Shown here in pieces: positions 35,701 through 43,743 of a DNA stretch of 48,991 nt (its first letter is position 1; each line of letters starts with the position of its first letter). The stretch covers positions 1-48,991 of the IMG/VR virus record IMGVR_UViG_3300010151_000018. The stretch is one strand, 5' to 3'. Below the pieces are notes generated by a model that saw only the letters and a program-made list of their open reading frames with translations, had not been told where the DNA came from and searched no databases. A program made the position numbers and the translations under genes. The DNA is from a virus.

Positions 35701-38061
35701 TGATCCTGCGTCACCTGTGTCTCCTTTAGATCCTTGAGCTCCTGTAGATCCTTGAGGTCCTACTTCTCCTTGAATTCCTTGAATTCCTTGAATTCCAACT
35801 GCTCCAGTTGATCCTGTGTCTCCTTTAACTCCACTCGTTCCACTCGTTCCAGCTTGTCCAGTTGATCCGGTTAATCCTGTTGAACCAGTTGATCCTGTGT
35901 CTCCTTTAGTTCCTTGTGGTCCTTGTGGTCCTCGTGGTCCCTGTATTTGTCCTACATTAGTCCACCCTCTTTCTGTACTATAAGCTATTCCGTCACCAGG
36001 ATCAGCTGAGACTCCACTCGCTTCTCCTGAATTAGTACATATCCACATATCACCAGGCTCTGGGTTAGGTAAACTAGTTATATATGTAATTGTATCAGAT
36101 CCTTTAATTTGAGTAGATGTTCCGTCTGCTCCTGCTGTCCCGCTTGATCCACTCGATCCATCTGTTCCACTCGATCCATCTGTACCACTTGTTCCACTCG
36201 ATCCAGTTGATCCTGCGTCACCTGTGTCTCCTTTAGTTCCTTGTGGTCCTATAGGTCCTTCAGGACCCACCTCTCCTTGAATTCCTTGTATTCCTTGAAT
36301 TCCAATTGGTCCTACGTCACCTGTGTCTCCTTTAACTCCACTTGTACCACTTGATCCATGTGATCCAGTTGATCCAGTTGATCCAGTTGATCCAGTTGAT
36401 CCTGTGTCTCCTTTAGTTCCTTGTGGTCCTATAGGTCCTTCAGGTCCTACTTCTCCTTGTATTCCTTGTATTCCTTGAATTCCAATTGGTCCTACGTCAC
36501 CTGTATCACCTTTAGTTCCTTGAGGTCCCGTAGATCCTTGCGGTCCTATAGGTCCTTGAATAGCACCTACATTAGACCAAGCTGATCCATCCCATACAAT
36601 ACCATTACCAGGGTTACCAATTACACCACTTGCATCACCTGAATTAGTACATATCCACATATCACCTGCTACTAGATCTGCTGAAGGTAAACTAGTTATA
36701 TGTTGAATTGTATTAGATCCTTTGATGAAAGTAGATGCTCCATCTGCTCCACTTGTACCGCTTGAACCATGTGATCCATGTGAGCCATCTGAGCCATCTG
36801 AGCCATCTGATCCTGCTTCTCCTATGTCTCCTTTAGATCCTTGTGGTCCTGCAGGACCTACAGGTCCTTCTATTCCTTGTAGTCCTTGAATTCCTTGAAT
36901 TCCAACTGCTCCTGTTGATCCTGTGTCTCCTTTAACTCCACTCGTTCCACTCGTTCCAGCTTGTCCAGTTGATCCAGTTGATCCTGCGTCACCTGTGTCT
37001 CCTTTAGTTCCTTGTGGTCCTATAGGTCCTTCAGGACCCACCTCTCCTTGAATTCCTTGAATTCCTTGAGTTCCAACTGCTCCAGTTGATCCTGTGTCTC
37101 CTTTAGTTCCTTGTGGTCCTATAGGTCCTTGAATAGGTCCTACATTAGACCAAGCTGATCCATCCCATACAATACCATTACCAGGTATAGTATAGTAACC
37201 GTTAACATCTCCTGTATCAGATGCTATATACATATCACCATTTGATAAGGTACCTGTATCTAGGAGATTAATCTCTTCTATTGTTTTCGTTCCTTGGATG
37301 TAGGTAGACGCTCCAGCAGGTCCTGTACTTCCTTGTATTCCTTGAATTCCAGGTGGTCCAGGGTCTCCTTGATCTCCTTTAGATCCTTGTGCGCCTGTTG
37401 ATCCTGCTGATCCAACTATAGGTCCAATTGTATGCTGAAAAGCATCGGAACGAGTAATCACGAGATTATCACTGTCAAAGTTTATGTCTTGTATACCAAC
37501 TCCTGGAGATCCTGCTGATCCAGTATCTCCTTTAGTTCCTTGTGGACCCACGTATAGGTCTTCTGGAAATGTAAAAGTTATAACAGTCCCTGAACCTTGT
37601 GGAGTAAAGTCTACTGTTGGGGTACCTCCTAATGGACCTACAGTAACATCTGGATTAACTGATATATCAGGTGTTATATCTGCAATAAAATCTTCATAGG
37701 TAAGTCCTTCGGGATCCTCTTGTAAGGTTAACCATATTTCGAAAGCAGATAAGCCGTCAATACCGTCAGAAGGTGTTAAATCATCTCCTGTATCTACAGC
37801 AATCTTTGCCCAGTTTTCAACTACATCAAAGTTTGTTGGATCACTGCCTGTATACATGTGGTAGAATCCAGTTGCTTCATCTTTCACAATACATCCAGGA
37901 GATGCGTGATTACTAGTTATAATAGTAGCTACCTCGGCAATGGTAGGTACTACCCTAACGTTACCTTCAATACTATTAATATGTACTAAAGGAGCTGTAC
38001 CACCGTATATGTATATACCAGCACCGTAATTAATACTATAATGGCTTGAATCCATTCCCAT
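29773..38061 (-). CDS. Giant collagen-like fibre protein, 2762 aa
   Basis: The N-terminal ~170 residues are a non-collagen head that ends in GLSAFEIWLTLQEDPEGLTY, a segment common at the start of phage collagen-like proteins. From about residue 175 to 1955 the protein is Gly-X-Y repeats (GPQGTKGDTGSTG, GIQGIQGIQGE, GSSGTSGVKGD), broken by eight copies of a ~58-residue module with GDMWI or GDMYI, then GDGIVW or GNGIVWDG, then W(S/T)N(V/I)G. From about 1960 to the end is a beta-rich tail with ASGNISASGNISASHDITAS and VFTGDGSRLTGI motifs seen in phage fibre tips. A trimeric triple-helix fibre with a C-terminal receptor-binding tip is the natural reading. It has AAGGAG nine bases upstream and touches the 882-aa gene. 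Thr/Ser are very frequent in the X and Y positions. Confidence 0.88.
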   Translation of the reverse strand: MGMDSSHYSINYGAGIYIYGGTAPLVHINSIEGNVRVVPTIAEVATIITSNHASPGCIVKDEATGFYHMYTGSDPTNFDVVENWAKIAVDTGDDLTPSDGIDGLSAFEIWLTLQEDPEGLTYEDFIADITPDISVNPDVTVGPLGGTPTVDFTPQGSGTVITFTFPEDLYVGPQGTKGDTGSAGSPGVGIQDINFDSDNLVITRSDAFQHTIGPIVGSAGSTGAQGSKGDQGDPGPPGIQGIQGSTGPAGASTYIQGTKTIEEINLLDTGTLSNGDMYIASDTGDVNGYYTIPGNGIVWDGSAWSNVGPIQGPIGPQGTKGDTGSTGAVGTQGIQGIQGEVGPEGPIGPQGTKGDTGDAGSTGSTGQAGTSGTSGVKGDTGSTGAVGIQGIQGLQGIEGPVGPAGPQGSKGDIGEAGSDGSDGSDGSHGSHGSSGTSGADGASTFIKGSNTIQHITSLPSADLVAGDMWICTNSGDASGVIGNPGNGIVWDGSAWSNVGAIQGPIGPQGSTGPQGTKGDTGDVGPIGIQGIQGIQGEVGPEGPIGPQGTKGDTGSTGSTGSTGSTGSHGSSGTSGVKGDTGDVGPIGIQGIQGIQGEVGPEGPIGPQGTKGDTGDAGSTGSSGTSGTDGSSGTDGSSGSSGTAGADGTSTQIKGSDTITYITSLPNPEPGDMWICTNSGEASGVSADPGDGIAYSTERGWTNVGQIQGPRGPQGPQGTKGDTGSTGSTGLTGSTGQAGTSGTSGVKGDTGSTGAVGIQGIQGIQGEVGPQGSTGAQGSKGDTGDAGSTGSTGSTGEAGTSGTSGVKGDTGSTGAVGIQGIQGIQGEVGPQGLTGSTGLTGSTGQDGASTYIQGTKTTQEIDDIDTATLSNGDMYITSDTGIINAQATAPGNGIVWDGTEWTNIGPIRGPIGPEGPIGTTGSTGAAGSSGSSGTSGVKGDTGSTGAVGIQGIQGIQGEVGPEGPIGPQGTKGDAGSTGSTGSTGEAGTSGTSGVKGDTGSTGAVGIQGIQGIQGEVGPQGLTGSTGSTGSVGADGTSTTIIGTGTIEYITGNINTSEASPGDMWICSNQAVSATGVSAQVGDGIVYNGGRWTNVGAIQGPRGPEGPQGSKGDTGSTGQDGPIGIQGIQGIQGIEGPIGPQGTKGDAGSDGSHGSSGTSGVKGDAGSDGSSGTDGSSGTSGVDGSQGPIGPQGTKGDAGSTGPQGSTGLPGSTGAAGSHGTSGVDGAATTVKGTGTIAYITGLDQEDLTAGDMWICSDNAEANGISAVIGDGIVWGTTWTNVGAVRGPVGPQGSTGLQGSTGSTGSTGSAGSHGTSGTSGSKGDIGSTGADGSHGSSGSSGSSGVKGDPGSAGTHGTSGSSGSSGVKGDTGDVGPIGIQGIQGLQGIEGIQGSTGTHGTSGTDGSSGTDGSSGTSGTKGDQGSTGEQGIQGTHGTSGSSGSSGSSGTHGSSGTSGVKGDTGSTGPQGSTGLTGSTGLQGTKGDTGVAGSHGSSGTSGADGASTLIQGTKRLIDIIDLNPAGLSAGDMYIASDSATVGDITAVPGNGIVWDGAEWTNIGAIRGPIGPEGPIGSQGSTGSTGSGGTSGSSGTTGAAGAAGSHGTSGTSGSKGDVGSTGAVGSHGSSGSSGTSGVKGDTGSTGPQGSTGPQGTKGDDGSTGPQGSKGDTGSTGSTGAAGSSGTSGTDGIAGTQWYSGGATPGDAGGSNNDFYYDTSTDKIFRKSGGTWSSITDLTVLGWADAIYDSATGMITLNHQDASLTTVIGPVKGDTGSTGAAGSHGSTGAAGSHGSSGTSGVKGDTGSTGAQGSTGAQGTAGPSIIDAAFNNDDIVFTDSDSNQVTLTDARLELRGERGFEGSQGSTGAQGSTGSTGAAGASAEIQGTGTIAYITGLTDMLAGHMWICSDTGNANGIDATAGEGIVFNGTSWSNVGQIRGPIGLNGPVGPQGSRGNTGPAGVTGPAGAHVTDADFNREDIIFTLSDGRAVYLKDAITTLTGSTLHASGPFTASTISASDTISAPYFYGDGSKLTGIKPPGGDFVISGGTASLASIDVKGGIVANSLILNAIDSDGSAAILGGNVQVDGTISASSFIQGDVIFGNTFASTGNIITSGNISASGNISASHDITASNLALDGFPDISYSLAAITAGGDNLGNHEATQDLDLRRFSIIGANDVESDTIHTGNVIVTGDSTFHSGYTVTSGHIDAKQSTYTVGKIAAGSVQAADNITAAGDIIADNITAAGNISAMVFTGDGSRLTGISGTGDGIFTTVDSEKVTINDLNISGSVSIHTSSDELVKTLVTDVASYDNQVLPYTAFSLTGQSTYMDVNYNELDLEYGTELSHDWFTFTGGIPRLGINTAVPKAMIHLSASAGSLPEIRFESESKKLILGINHSGDAFISSSHLSVSSSIELHDDVDIKQDVYVSGSFKLANSAEFFIDSEEPGIITSNNYTLQLSPLSLDGNIGEVYVQSDLWVDNVARFNNDVVSRGITLAGIPNNTTSTLYNDNGVLKWNGTPLATDIASEITTYNRDVTSEKLVRIITRDADSKIEFHTPSLLINGIVDSPRSSLPFNTLVTPIMFTSSADLQAVNTGSLRGGEVAFLADVLDVTTDYSTLTGVWIANNNAISETETTIKLEYYNDGDGDNNAWLASNGISLRWPVQGDVILIGSEYMYVNEVTSETDGSSFSWHIIEVTRGYYSAELGANTTPSAHNSSTYFGSTNESLVYIQETLTEHQNEGELYMFQPYNDKWVKIPLDTSTFLLAGQPPQS
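32190..37540 (-). repeat. Collagen Gly-X-Y repeat tract with interspersed modules (coding)
   Basis: This is the repeat part of the 2762-aa gene. At DNA level near-identical blocks recur, notably tandem GGAATTCAAGGAATTCAAGG units coding for GIQGIQGIQG and GATCAACTGGA units coding for GSTGSTG. Eight 58-residue modules interrupt it near 37140-37310, 36560-36740, 35950-36120, 35350-35520, 34785-34960, 34215-34385, 33390-33565 and 32280-32450. Confidence 0.9.
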
Positions 38062-38062
38062 A

Positions 38063-40711
38063 CTAGCTTACTCCTTGTATCCTTACATAATCATTTGGTA
38101 CAAAATTACCTTGTAAATTAGATACATAAATATCAAACTTTAAAGTTTGACCGTTTACTGTATATTCGAAATCATCTTGTATTTTAGTTATTGCAGTAAT
38201 CATCGGTGTAACAGGATTTGATTCAAATCTTATATCCGTAATAGTGCCGTAGTATGATGGTATTGCTATGTAATTATACAGAGGTCCACCTGGTGCATAT
38301 AGATCCGTTGGATCACTTGTAGATAAAGCGTTTGTATCAAATACTGCTACTTGAGCTGATATACTATTAAGTAGTGCTGTAAAAGCAGCAGCATCAGATT
38401 CACCGTCTAGCTCAGTTGCATATTGTCCGAGATACTTCGGTGTTGATACATTTATTGTTAGTACATTTACTGTAGGGAAACTAAAGTCGGTAGCCATATA
38501 CGTCGCCTTTACATACATTCTATGTCCTTCTTGTGTATTAACAAACGTATCTGGATCTTTTTCTAAAATCTCTTCTGATGATAAAGTAAATGGTGATGCC
38601 TGTATCATTCCACCAGCAGCGGAGAATGGTTGTACATCTTGTTCGGATGTTACAGTCTGAAGCATTCCAGAAACATTTTCAGCATTAAATTGTTGAGTCC
38701 AATGTATACTGTTAACAGCTATTGAGTTACCATATTGAATTGTTTGGTTGTTAGTTACAGTTGAATTATTACTATCTCGTGCTGTGAAGGTGTGTAGTAA
38801 CCCTACAGCTGCTACTTGTGGAAGAATAAACATTTTTCGTAGTATCGACTCAATCGTATCACCAACATTAAATATATCTCCTTCTTGTATACCTCCTACA
38901 CTATAGTCACATTCAATAGCCTCTTGCAATAATCCCGCGCCGCTTCCAAGACCATCTTGACCACTAGGGATTGTAAAATTGATTACTGGATTTGCGTCTG
39001 TACTCGAATCATCATGTTCGACGGCTGGTAAGGTACCTGGGAGTCCTGCTGTTACTGGTCCAAATGATATACTAGGTGTTGAACCTGCTGCTCCAGTTGT
39101 TCCACTTGTACCACTTGATCCATGTGTTCCTGCTGCTCCAGTTGCTCCACTTGTACCACTTGATCCATCTGTACCATTTTGACCTCTAACATCTAGTGTA
39201 GAGAATTCTAAACCGTCATTTGAAGAGAAGTCTATTGTCCCATATGCTGAATTATACTGTCCCTGAGTCCATCCTTGACCACTTGTACCATTTGTTCCAC
39301 TTGAACCACTAGTTCCACTGGATCCACTTGTTCCACTCGAACCACTAGATCCACTTGTTCCTTCTGGTCCGACCGCTCCACTTGTACCACTAGATCCACT
39401 TGTTCCTTCTGGTCCAGTTGCTCCACTTGTTCCACTAGATCCACTTGTTCCAGCTGTTCCTGTTCCACTTGTTCCACTCGAACCACTTGTACCACTCGAA
39501 CCACTGGTTCCGCTTGATCCGGAGGTTCCACTTGAGCCGCTCGTTCCACTTGAACCACTAGTTCCGCTTGATCCACTTGAACCACTTGTACCACTCGATC
39601 CACTTGAACCATTTGTTCCGCTTGTCCCATCCAATCCTCGTATAGTACCTATATTAACCCAAGCACCGGCGGCAGTATATACTATAGCATCTCCTGCAAA
39701 TACACTTTGTCCAGAATCCATAGTACCAGCTGTACTAACAATCCATATATCACCTGCTGTAGGACCTACTGTATCTTCAATAACAGTAATAGTAGCTGTA
39801 CCTTTAACTCCTAATACACTCGTACCATCTGCTCCATTTGAACCACTTGTTCCACTTGAACCGCTTGTTCCGTGTGTTCCTTGTGGTCCTATATTTCCTT
39901 GATTTCCGCTTGTTCCACTTGATCCACTTGATCCACTTGAGCCGCTCGTTCCACTTGATCCACTTGATCCACTGGTTCCGCTTGAACCGCTAGTTCCGCT
40001 TGAACCGCTAGTTCCGCTTGAGCCGTCTGTCCCGTTAGATCCACTTGTTCCGCTTGAACCACTTGAGCCACTCGTTCCACTTGATCCTGAAGTTCCACTT
40101 GATCCACTAGTTCCATTTATTCCACTCGTTCCACTTGATCCTGAGGTTCCACTTGATCCATCTGTTCCATGTGTACCATTGGCACCTTTGAGATTACCGG
40201 TAGTGAATCCCAGGCCATCATTAGATGCGAAGGATACTTGACCAGTACCTCCGTTATAACCTGTACCAGCAACTATCCAACCTTTACCGCTCGATCCATC
40301 TGTTCCGTCTGATCCACTTGTCCCGTGAGAACCAGCTTCTCCTGTTTGACCTTTAACATATCCTGCAGAAATGGGAGTACCACTATTACTTATAGTTATT
40401 TGTAGATACCCATCACTATCAACAGTTGCAGATGAGATAGTATTACCAGCATCAAGAATTGTAGCTAATTTTACCCAATTATTATTAACATCTCCCCATT
40501 GCTCATCTGTAGTAAGTCCGTGTGTGTATATATAATACTCACCCTCAGTATTAACAATAGTACCTGTGTGTCGAATATACGATTCCATCGCGTTTAAGTA
40601 AGCTGTACTGAAAGCTGGCAGTGTGTGTACACCACCCTTTATATTATTTGTATCAACTACAGGCATCCCATCTACAGATCGCTGTATTATTGAAGCTACA
40701 TTTACTGCCAT
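38063..40711 (-). CDS. Collagen-like fibre protein rich in Gly-Thr-Ser / Gly-Ser-Ser
   Basis: An 882-residue protein. Residues about 1-135 form a globular head (TAYLNAMESYIRHTGTIV and ISAGYVKGQTGEAGSHG). A repeat region to about 560 is almost only (GTS)(GSS)n units such as GTSGSSGTSGSSG, with one GDIWIV...GDAIVY...WVNIG module in the middle. A C-terminal beta-rich domain of ~300 residues begins near GLLQEAIECDYSVGGIQEGDI. Proline is scarce, so stability of the triple helix may depend on Thr/Ser, perhaps glycosylated. The start has AGGAG seven bases upstream, and the stop is followed one base later by the 2762-aa gene start region. It shares the C-terminal organisation (FxxGDTIESILRKM) with the 633-aa neighbour, so these are related fibres. 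Confidence 0.85.
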   Translation of the reverse strand: MAVNVASIIQRSVDGMPVVDTNNIKGGVHTLPAFSTAYLNAMESYIRHTGTIVNTEGEYYIYTHGLTTDEQWGDVNNNWVKLATILDAGNTISSATVDSDGYLQITISNSGTPISAGYVKGQTGEAGSHGTSGSDGTDGSSGKGWIVAGTGYNGGTGQVSFASNDGLGFTTGNLKGANGTHGTDGSSGTSGSSGTSGINGTSGSSGTSGSSGTSGSSGSSGTSGSNGTDGSSGTSGSSGTSGSSGTSGSSGSSGTSGSSGSSGSSGTSGNQGNIGPQGTHGTSGSSGTSGSNGADGTSVLGVKGTATITVIEDTVGPTAGDIWIVSTAGTMDSGQSVFAGDAIVYTAAGAWVNIGTIRGLDGTSGTNGSSGSSGTSGSSGSSGTSGSSGTSGSSGTSGSSGTSGSSGTSGSSGTSGTGTAGTSGSSGTSGATGPEGTSGSSGTSGAVGPEGTSGSSGSSGTSGSSGTSGSSGTNGTSGQGWTQGQYNSAYGTIDFSSNDGLEFSTLDVRGQNGTDGSSGTSGATGAAGTHGSSGTSGTTGAAGSTPSISFGPVTAGLPGTLPAVEHDDSSTDANPVINFTIPSGQDGLGSGAGLLQEAIECDYSVGGIQEGDIFNVGDTIESILRKMFILPQVAAVGLLHTFTARDSNNSTVTNNQTIQYGNSIAVNSIHWTQQFNAENVSGMLQTVTSEQDVQPFSAAGGMIQASPFTLSSEEILEKDPDTFVNTQEGHRMYVKATYMATDFSFPTVNVLTINVSTPKYLGQYATELDGESDAAAFTALLNSISAQVAVFDTNALSTSDPTDLYAPGGPLYNYIAIPSYYGTITDIRFESNPVTPMITAITKIQDDFEYTVNGQTLKFDIYVSNLQGNFVPNDYVRIQGVS
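39060..40190 (-). repeat. Gly-Ser-Ser / Gly-Thr-Ser repeat tracts (coding)
   Basis: Two long low-complexity tracts code for GSSGTSG units, about 40190-39840 and 39630-39060, separated by one module. The nine-base period and the purine-rich sense strand produce long overlapping frames in other phases that are not genes. Confidence 0.85.
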
Positions 40712-40720
40712 TTTATTCTC

Positions 40721-42622
40721 CTATGTTATAGTCAACCGGTCTAGAGCTGTCATTTGTCGTTCTTGTTCTGATATATACACATCTACGTTATAAGTAAAAT
40801 CAGCTGTACCAACACTATTTTGAATTGGTATATCTTCTGCTAATAATGTCCATGTTGGATTTGGTATCTGCAGTGAAAATCCATTACCATCTACTATATT
40901 TGCGATATCTGGTATTTGAGACGGATACACTATATATGTAAAATTATCTTTTGTCTGTGTTTCTTCTGTACCATATACAGTCCAATTAACTGCGGCTGTT
41001 AAGGTAGAACGCTGTGACTTAATAGTATTTACCATTGTTTGGATTGCAGCATTATCTATTACACTATCACCTGTTAGTATTATTTCAGGATATCCACCTA
41101 GATATGCGTACGCTTTAAAAGCTGCTGTTTTAGTTTTAGGTGTTCCACCACTCCATGTTAATCCCATAGTTACTCCTCCAATAGTTGATCGTGTAATTGT
41201 CTGTGGTGTAAAATATGCTGGACTCGTATCACTTACATCGATCAATGTAGGTACTCCGAAATCAACATCAGCATTTGTACTAGATATCCCACCAATTGTT
41301 ACACCTTCTCCCGTTACAGTAAATACTACATTATCAATTTTCACGTCTGTACCTATTTCATTTTCTGTATATGATATTTCACTAGATCCTGTGTAGAATC
41401 CATCAAAGGCTAGTGCTGCAGGTATAGGTGGTTGTGATTGACTTAGCATTGCTCTCAATACCGACTCAATTGTTGATCCAGCTGCAAATGTATCTCCATT
41501 TGAAATATAACCAACAGAGTAATTAGTTTGATAGTCTGCCCAAAGTGATGCGGTGATATCAGCATATAATAGCCCGGAGCCTATAATATCGCCGTCACCT
41601 GGAGGTCCTTCATCTCCTACCTCTCCTTGATCTCCCTTCAATGATGCGAGAAATGCTGCTGCATCTCCTACATTACCTTGCTCTTGCCAAACTTCGAGCG
41701 CTGATTGTCCTGGTATTCCGCTAGGTATTCCAAATTGCAATGATGCATTTGACGAATCAGATCCCATCTCCGTTACTGTAGGGGACTGTAGATGTGATAA
41801 TCCTACTGTTGAGTGAACTGTTACTGTACCAGCTGGACCTGTTCCCCCGGTTGGTCCTTCTGGGCCTTCTATATCACCTAAATTTTGAACTGGAGTATCG
41901 CTGGTTAGTTGTACAAATAATTGAGTTCCGTCAAGATATATATTACTTATACCTACACCGTCAAAGTAATCAATACCCTTTACAGGAGTTGTACCGGACT
42001 CACCCTTTATTGATCCCACACTAGGTAGATAGGTACCATTTGATAAACCTAAAGTAAGCATTCCGGTATTTGAGTTATATGAAGCGCCATTAACTGAATT
42101 ACCTTGCAAGCCTTGTAGGCCCTGTGGACCAGTAACTGGTCCTGAGTTTATCCATTGTGCTCCAGTCCACGATATACCATCCCCGATAGAGCCAGATATA
42201 TTATTACCTTCATCACCTGTATTAGTTAATATATAAAAAGATCCTGTAGGTAGTGAGCCGGAATCAATTGTAGTAATATATTGTGAGGATGTCGCTGCTG
42301 TTACTACAAACGTTGTTCCATCCTGTCCGCGATATCCTCTGTTCCCTGTTGCACCTATAGGTCCATCAGCACCGGTATCCCCTAGTTTACCCTGTGGACC
42401 GGGCTCAATAACTTTTACAGTGTTTGTTCGAATAGTTTCTGTAGCTACCGTTGCAGTATCGCTAGAAACCGGAGTTATGGTAGTTACAGCTCCTTCATCA
42501 ATAATTACATTATTATCAGGAAGGTCAACAATAATTACTTGGCTAGCTAATTTACTATTATCTACAACCTCTATCCTACCTACCGGAATGGTAATTTTTA
42601 CTATGTTTGGTGTATCTGACAT
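40721..42622 (-). CDS. Short collagen-like fibre protein, 633 aa
   Basis: A 633-residue protein with several short Gly-X-Y stretches (GPQGKLGDTGADGPIGATG, GPQGLQGLQGN, GPEGPTGGTGPAG) and one copy of the shared module (GSFYILTNTGDEGN..GDGISWTGAQWINSGPV). The sequence GQSALEVWQEQGN matches the linker seen in phage collagen-like proteins. A C-terminal domain (about 370-633) begins DTFAAGSTIESVLRAML and resembles the C-terminal part of the 882-aa protein. The start lies one base after the stop of the 135-aa gene and has no ribosome site, so it is probably translated by coupling (TAATATG). It forms a cassette with the next two fibre genes. Confidence 0.85.
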   Translation of the reverse strand: MSDTPNIVKITIPVGRIEVVDNSKLASQVIIVDLPDNNVIIDEGAVTTITPVSSDTATVATETIRTNTVKVIEPGPQGKLGDTGADGPIGATGNRGYRGQDGTTFVVTAATSSQYITTIDSGSLPTGSFYILTNTGDEGNNISGSIGDGISWTGAQWINSGPVTGPQGLQGLQGNSVNGASYNSNTGMLTLGLSNGTYLPSVGSIKGESGTTPVKGIDYFDGVGISNIYLDGTQLFVQLTSDTPVQNLGDIEGPEGPTGGTGPAGTVTVHSTVGLSHLQSPTVTEMGSDSSNASLQFGIPSGIPGQSALEVWQEQGNVGDAAAFLASLKGDQGEVGDEGPPGDGDIIGSGLLYADITASLWADYQTNYSVGYISNGDTFAAGSTIESVLRAMLSQSQPPIPAALAFDGFYTGSSEISYTENEIGTDVKIDNVVFTVTGEGVTIGGISSTNADVDFGVPTLIDVSDTSPAYFTPQTITRSTIGGVTMGLTWSGGTPKTKTAAFKAYAYLGGYPEIILTGDSVIDNAAIQTMVNTIKSQRSTLTAAVNWTVYGTEETQTKDNFTYIVYPSQIPDIANIVDGNGFSLQIPNPTWTLLAEDIPIQNSVGTADFTYNVDVYISEQERQMTALDRLTIT

Positions 42623-42623
42623 A

Positions 42624-43031
42624 TTACGATGATATAGTAACCTCTTTGGTTAGATTTATTTGACCAGTTAATATTTTATTTACTGTTACAGGAGCACTAC
42701 CACTGTATACTTCTAAGTCATATTGTGCTGCTTTAAAATCAAATGCTGATGAACTAGCAGCAGATATATAAATGCGCATTGATCCGGATGATTTTGGTAA
42801 AGCATCACCTCCAGTTGGATTCGGTGGTTTCATATTAATACCTGTTAGATCATCTTGCAGTGATGATGATAATGTAGCATATAAGGTAGTGGATCCAGCT
42901 GATGGACGTATATCCATTCTAGCTTCATATTCTGTTAGATCAATCGCTACCCCTGCGCTATCAGTATAATTTATTGTAAAATCTACTGTCGATCCTTGTT
43001 CAATTTTAAAGTTGTATCTACCTGCAGCCAT
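42624..43031 (-). CDS. 135-aa probable virion protein with Ig-like strands
   Basis: I choose the ATG at 43031 (MAAGRYNFKIEQGSTVDFTINY) because AAGGAT lies eight bases upstream; the longer frame from 43070 would overlap the PhoH gene end and lacks a site. The protein is rich in beta-strand-forming residues and looks like a small beta-sandwich, with VDFTINYTDSAGVAIDLTEY and a C-terminal KILTGQINLTKEVTISS. Similar small proteins often precede fibre genes in marine phages and may connect a fibre to the capsid or tail. No catalytic motif is seen. It lies one base after the PhoH-like stop. Confidence 0.65.
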   Translation of the reverse strand: MAAGRYNFKIEQGSTVDFTINYTDSAGVAIDLTEYEARMDIRPSAGSTTLYATLSSSLQDDLTGINMKPPNPTGGDALPKSSGSMRIYISAASSSAFDFKAAQYDLEVYSGSAPVTVNKILTGQINLTKEVTISS

Positions 43032-43032
43032 T

Positions 43033-43716
43033 TTATAATCCTTTGCGGTACTTGTAATTTTTATAGACATCTAATACATCATCTAGTATAGGATGCCTAT
43101 GATTGTTTAATAATTCTATTGTATGTAGCCCTGGTACGCTAATTACAGATGATAAAAACTTAAAGCCTGTTTCACTCTCTTTTTTTAAATCAATTTGATC
43201 TGTATCACCGCAAAATATCATTCTACTATTTAATCCGATACGCTGTAATATCATCAATGTCTGTTCATGGTCTAAATTTTGACATTCATCGACAATAACG
43301 CAACTATCTAAAAACGTTCTACCTCTCATGTACGATACAGGTACAATTTCTATTATACCATTCGATACCATCTTTTCAACTCTCTCTTTACGTAACAGTT
43401 GAAACATGTTAGCATATATAGGAGCCACCCATGGAGCCATCTTATCTTCTAACCCACCAGGTAAGAAGCCTAAGTCCTCTTTGGAAATAGTCGGCCTTGT
43501 TATTACTATCTTTTTCTTTCGTTTCTCTAACACTTCTTGTAGTGCGATTTGGCAAGCTAATAATGTTTTTCCAGAACCTGCTTTACCTTTAATGATTGAC
43601 AATGTGTTTTCTAATATTACTGTTTTCGCTTGCTTTTGCTCTTCATTCAATGATAGCAAAAATCTATACCCTTTTTTATTATTTTTAGGGGTACTCTTAT
43701 TAAACTGTAGACTCAT
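43033..43716 (-). CDS. phoH: PhoH-like ATPase
   Basis: A 227-residue protein if started at the ATG at 43716 (MSLQFNKSTPKNNKKGYR), which has a strong GGAGGG site; the longer frame from 43752 would start inside the promoter. It has Walker A GKAGSGKT (44-51), then RPTISKEDLGFLPG, Walker B-like CVIVDECQN with the conserved Gln/Asn, and FCGDTDQIDL. This is the typical PhoH/superfamily 1-like core found in many marine phages. Its role in phages is unsettled; phosphate starvation response or RNA-linked ATPase roles have been proposed. It starts an operon with the fibre genes after a strong terminator. Confidence 0.92.
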   Translation of the reverse strand: MSLQFNKSTPKNNKKGYRFLLSLNEEQKQAKTVILENTLSIIKGKAGSGKTLLACQIALQEVLEKRKKKIVITRPTISKEDLGFLPGGLEDKMAPWVAPIYANMFQLLRKERVEKMVSNGIIEIVPVSYMRGRTFLDSCVIVDECQNLDHEQTLMILQRIGLNSRMIFCGDTDQIDLKKESETGFKFLSSVISVPGLHTIELLNNHRHPILDDVLDVYKNYKYRKGL

Positions 43717-43733
43717 TAACGCCCTCCATATGT

Positions 43734-43743
43734 TATAAATATC
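43734..43743 (-). promoter_or_regulatory. Late-type promoter element upstream of PhoH / fibre operon
   Basis: The minus strand reads GATATTTATA then ACATATGGAGGG before the ATG at 43716. It lies about 30 bases after the capsid terminator, so the fibre cassette may be transcribed on its own. Confidence 0.55.

Noticed and set aside
32190-37540. CRISPR array
   Set aside because: The repeats are in frame, code for Gly-X-Y units, and have no regular unique spacers.
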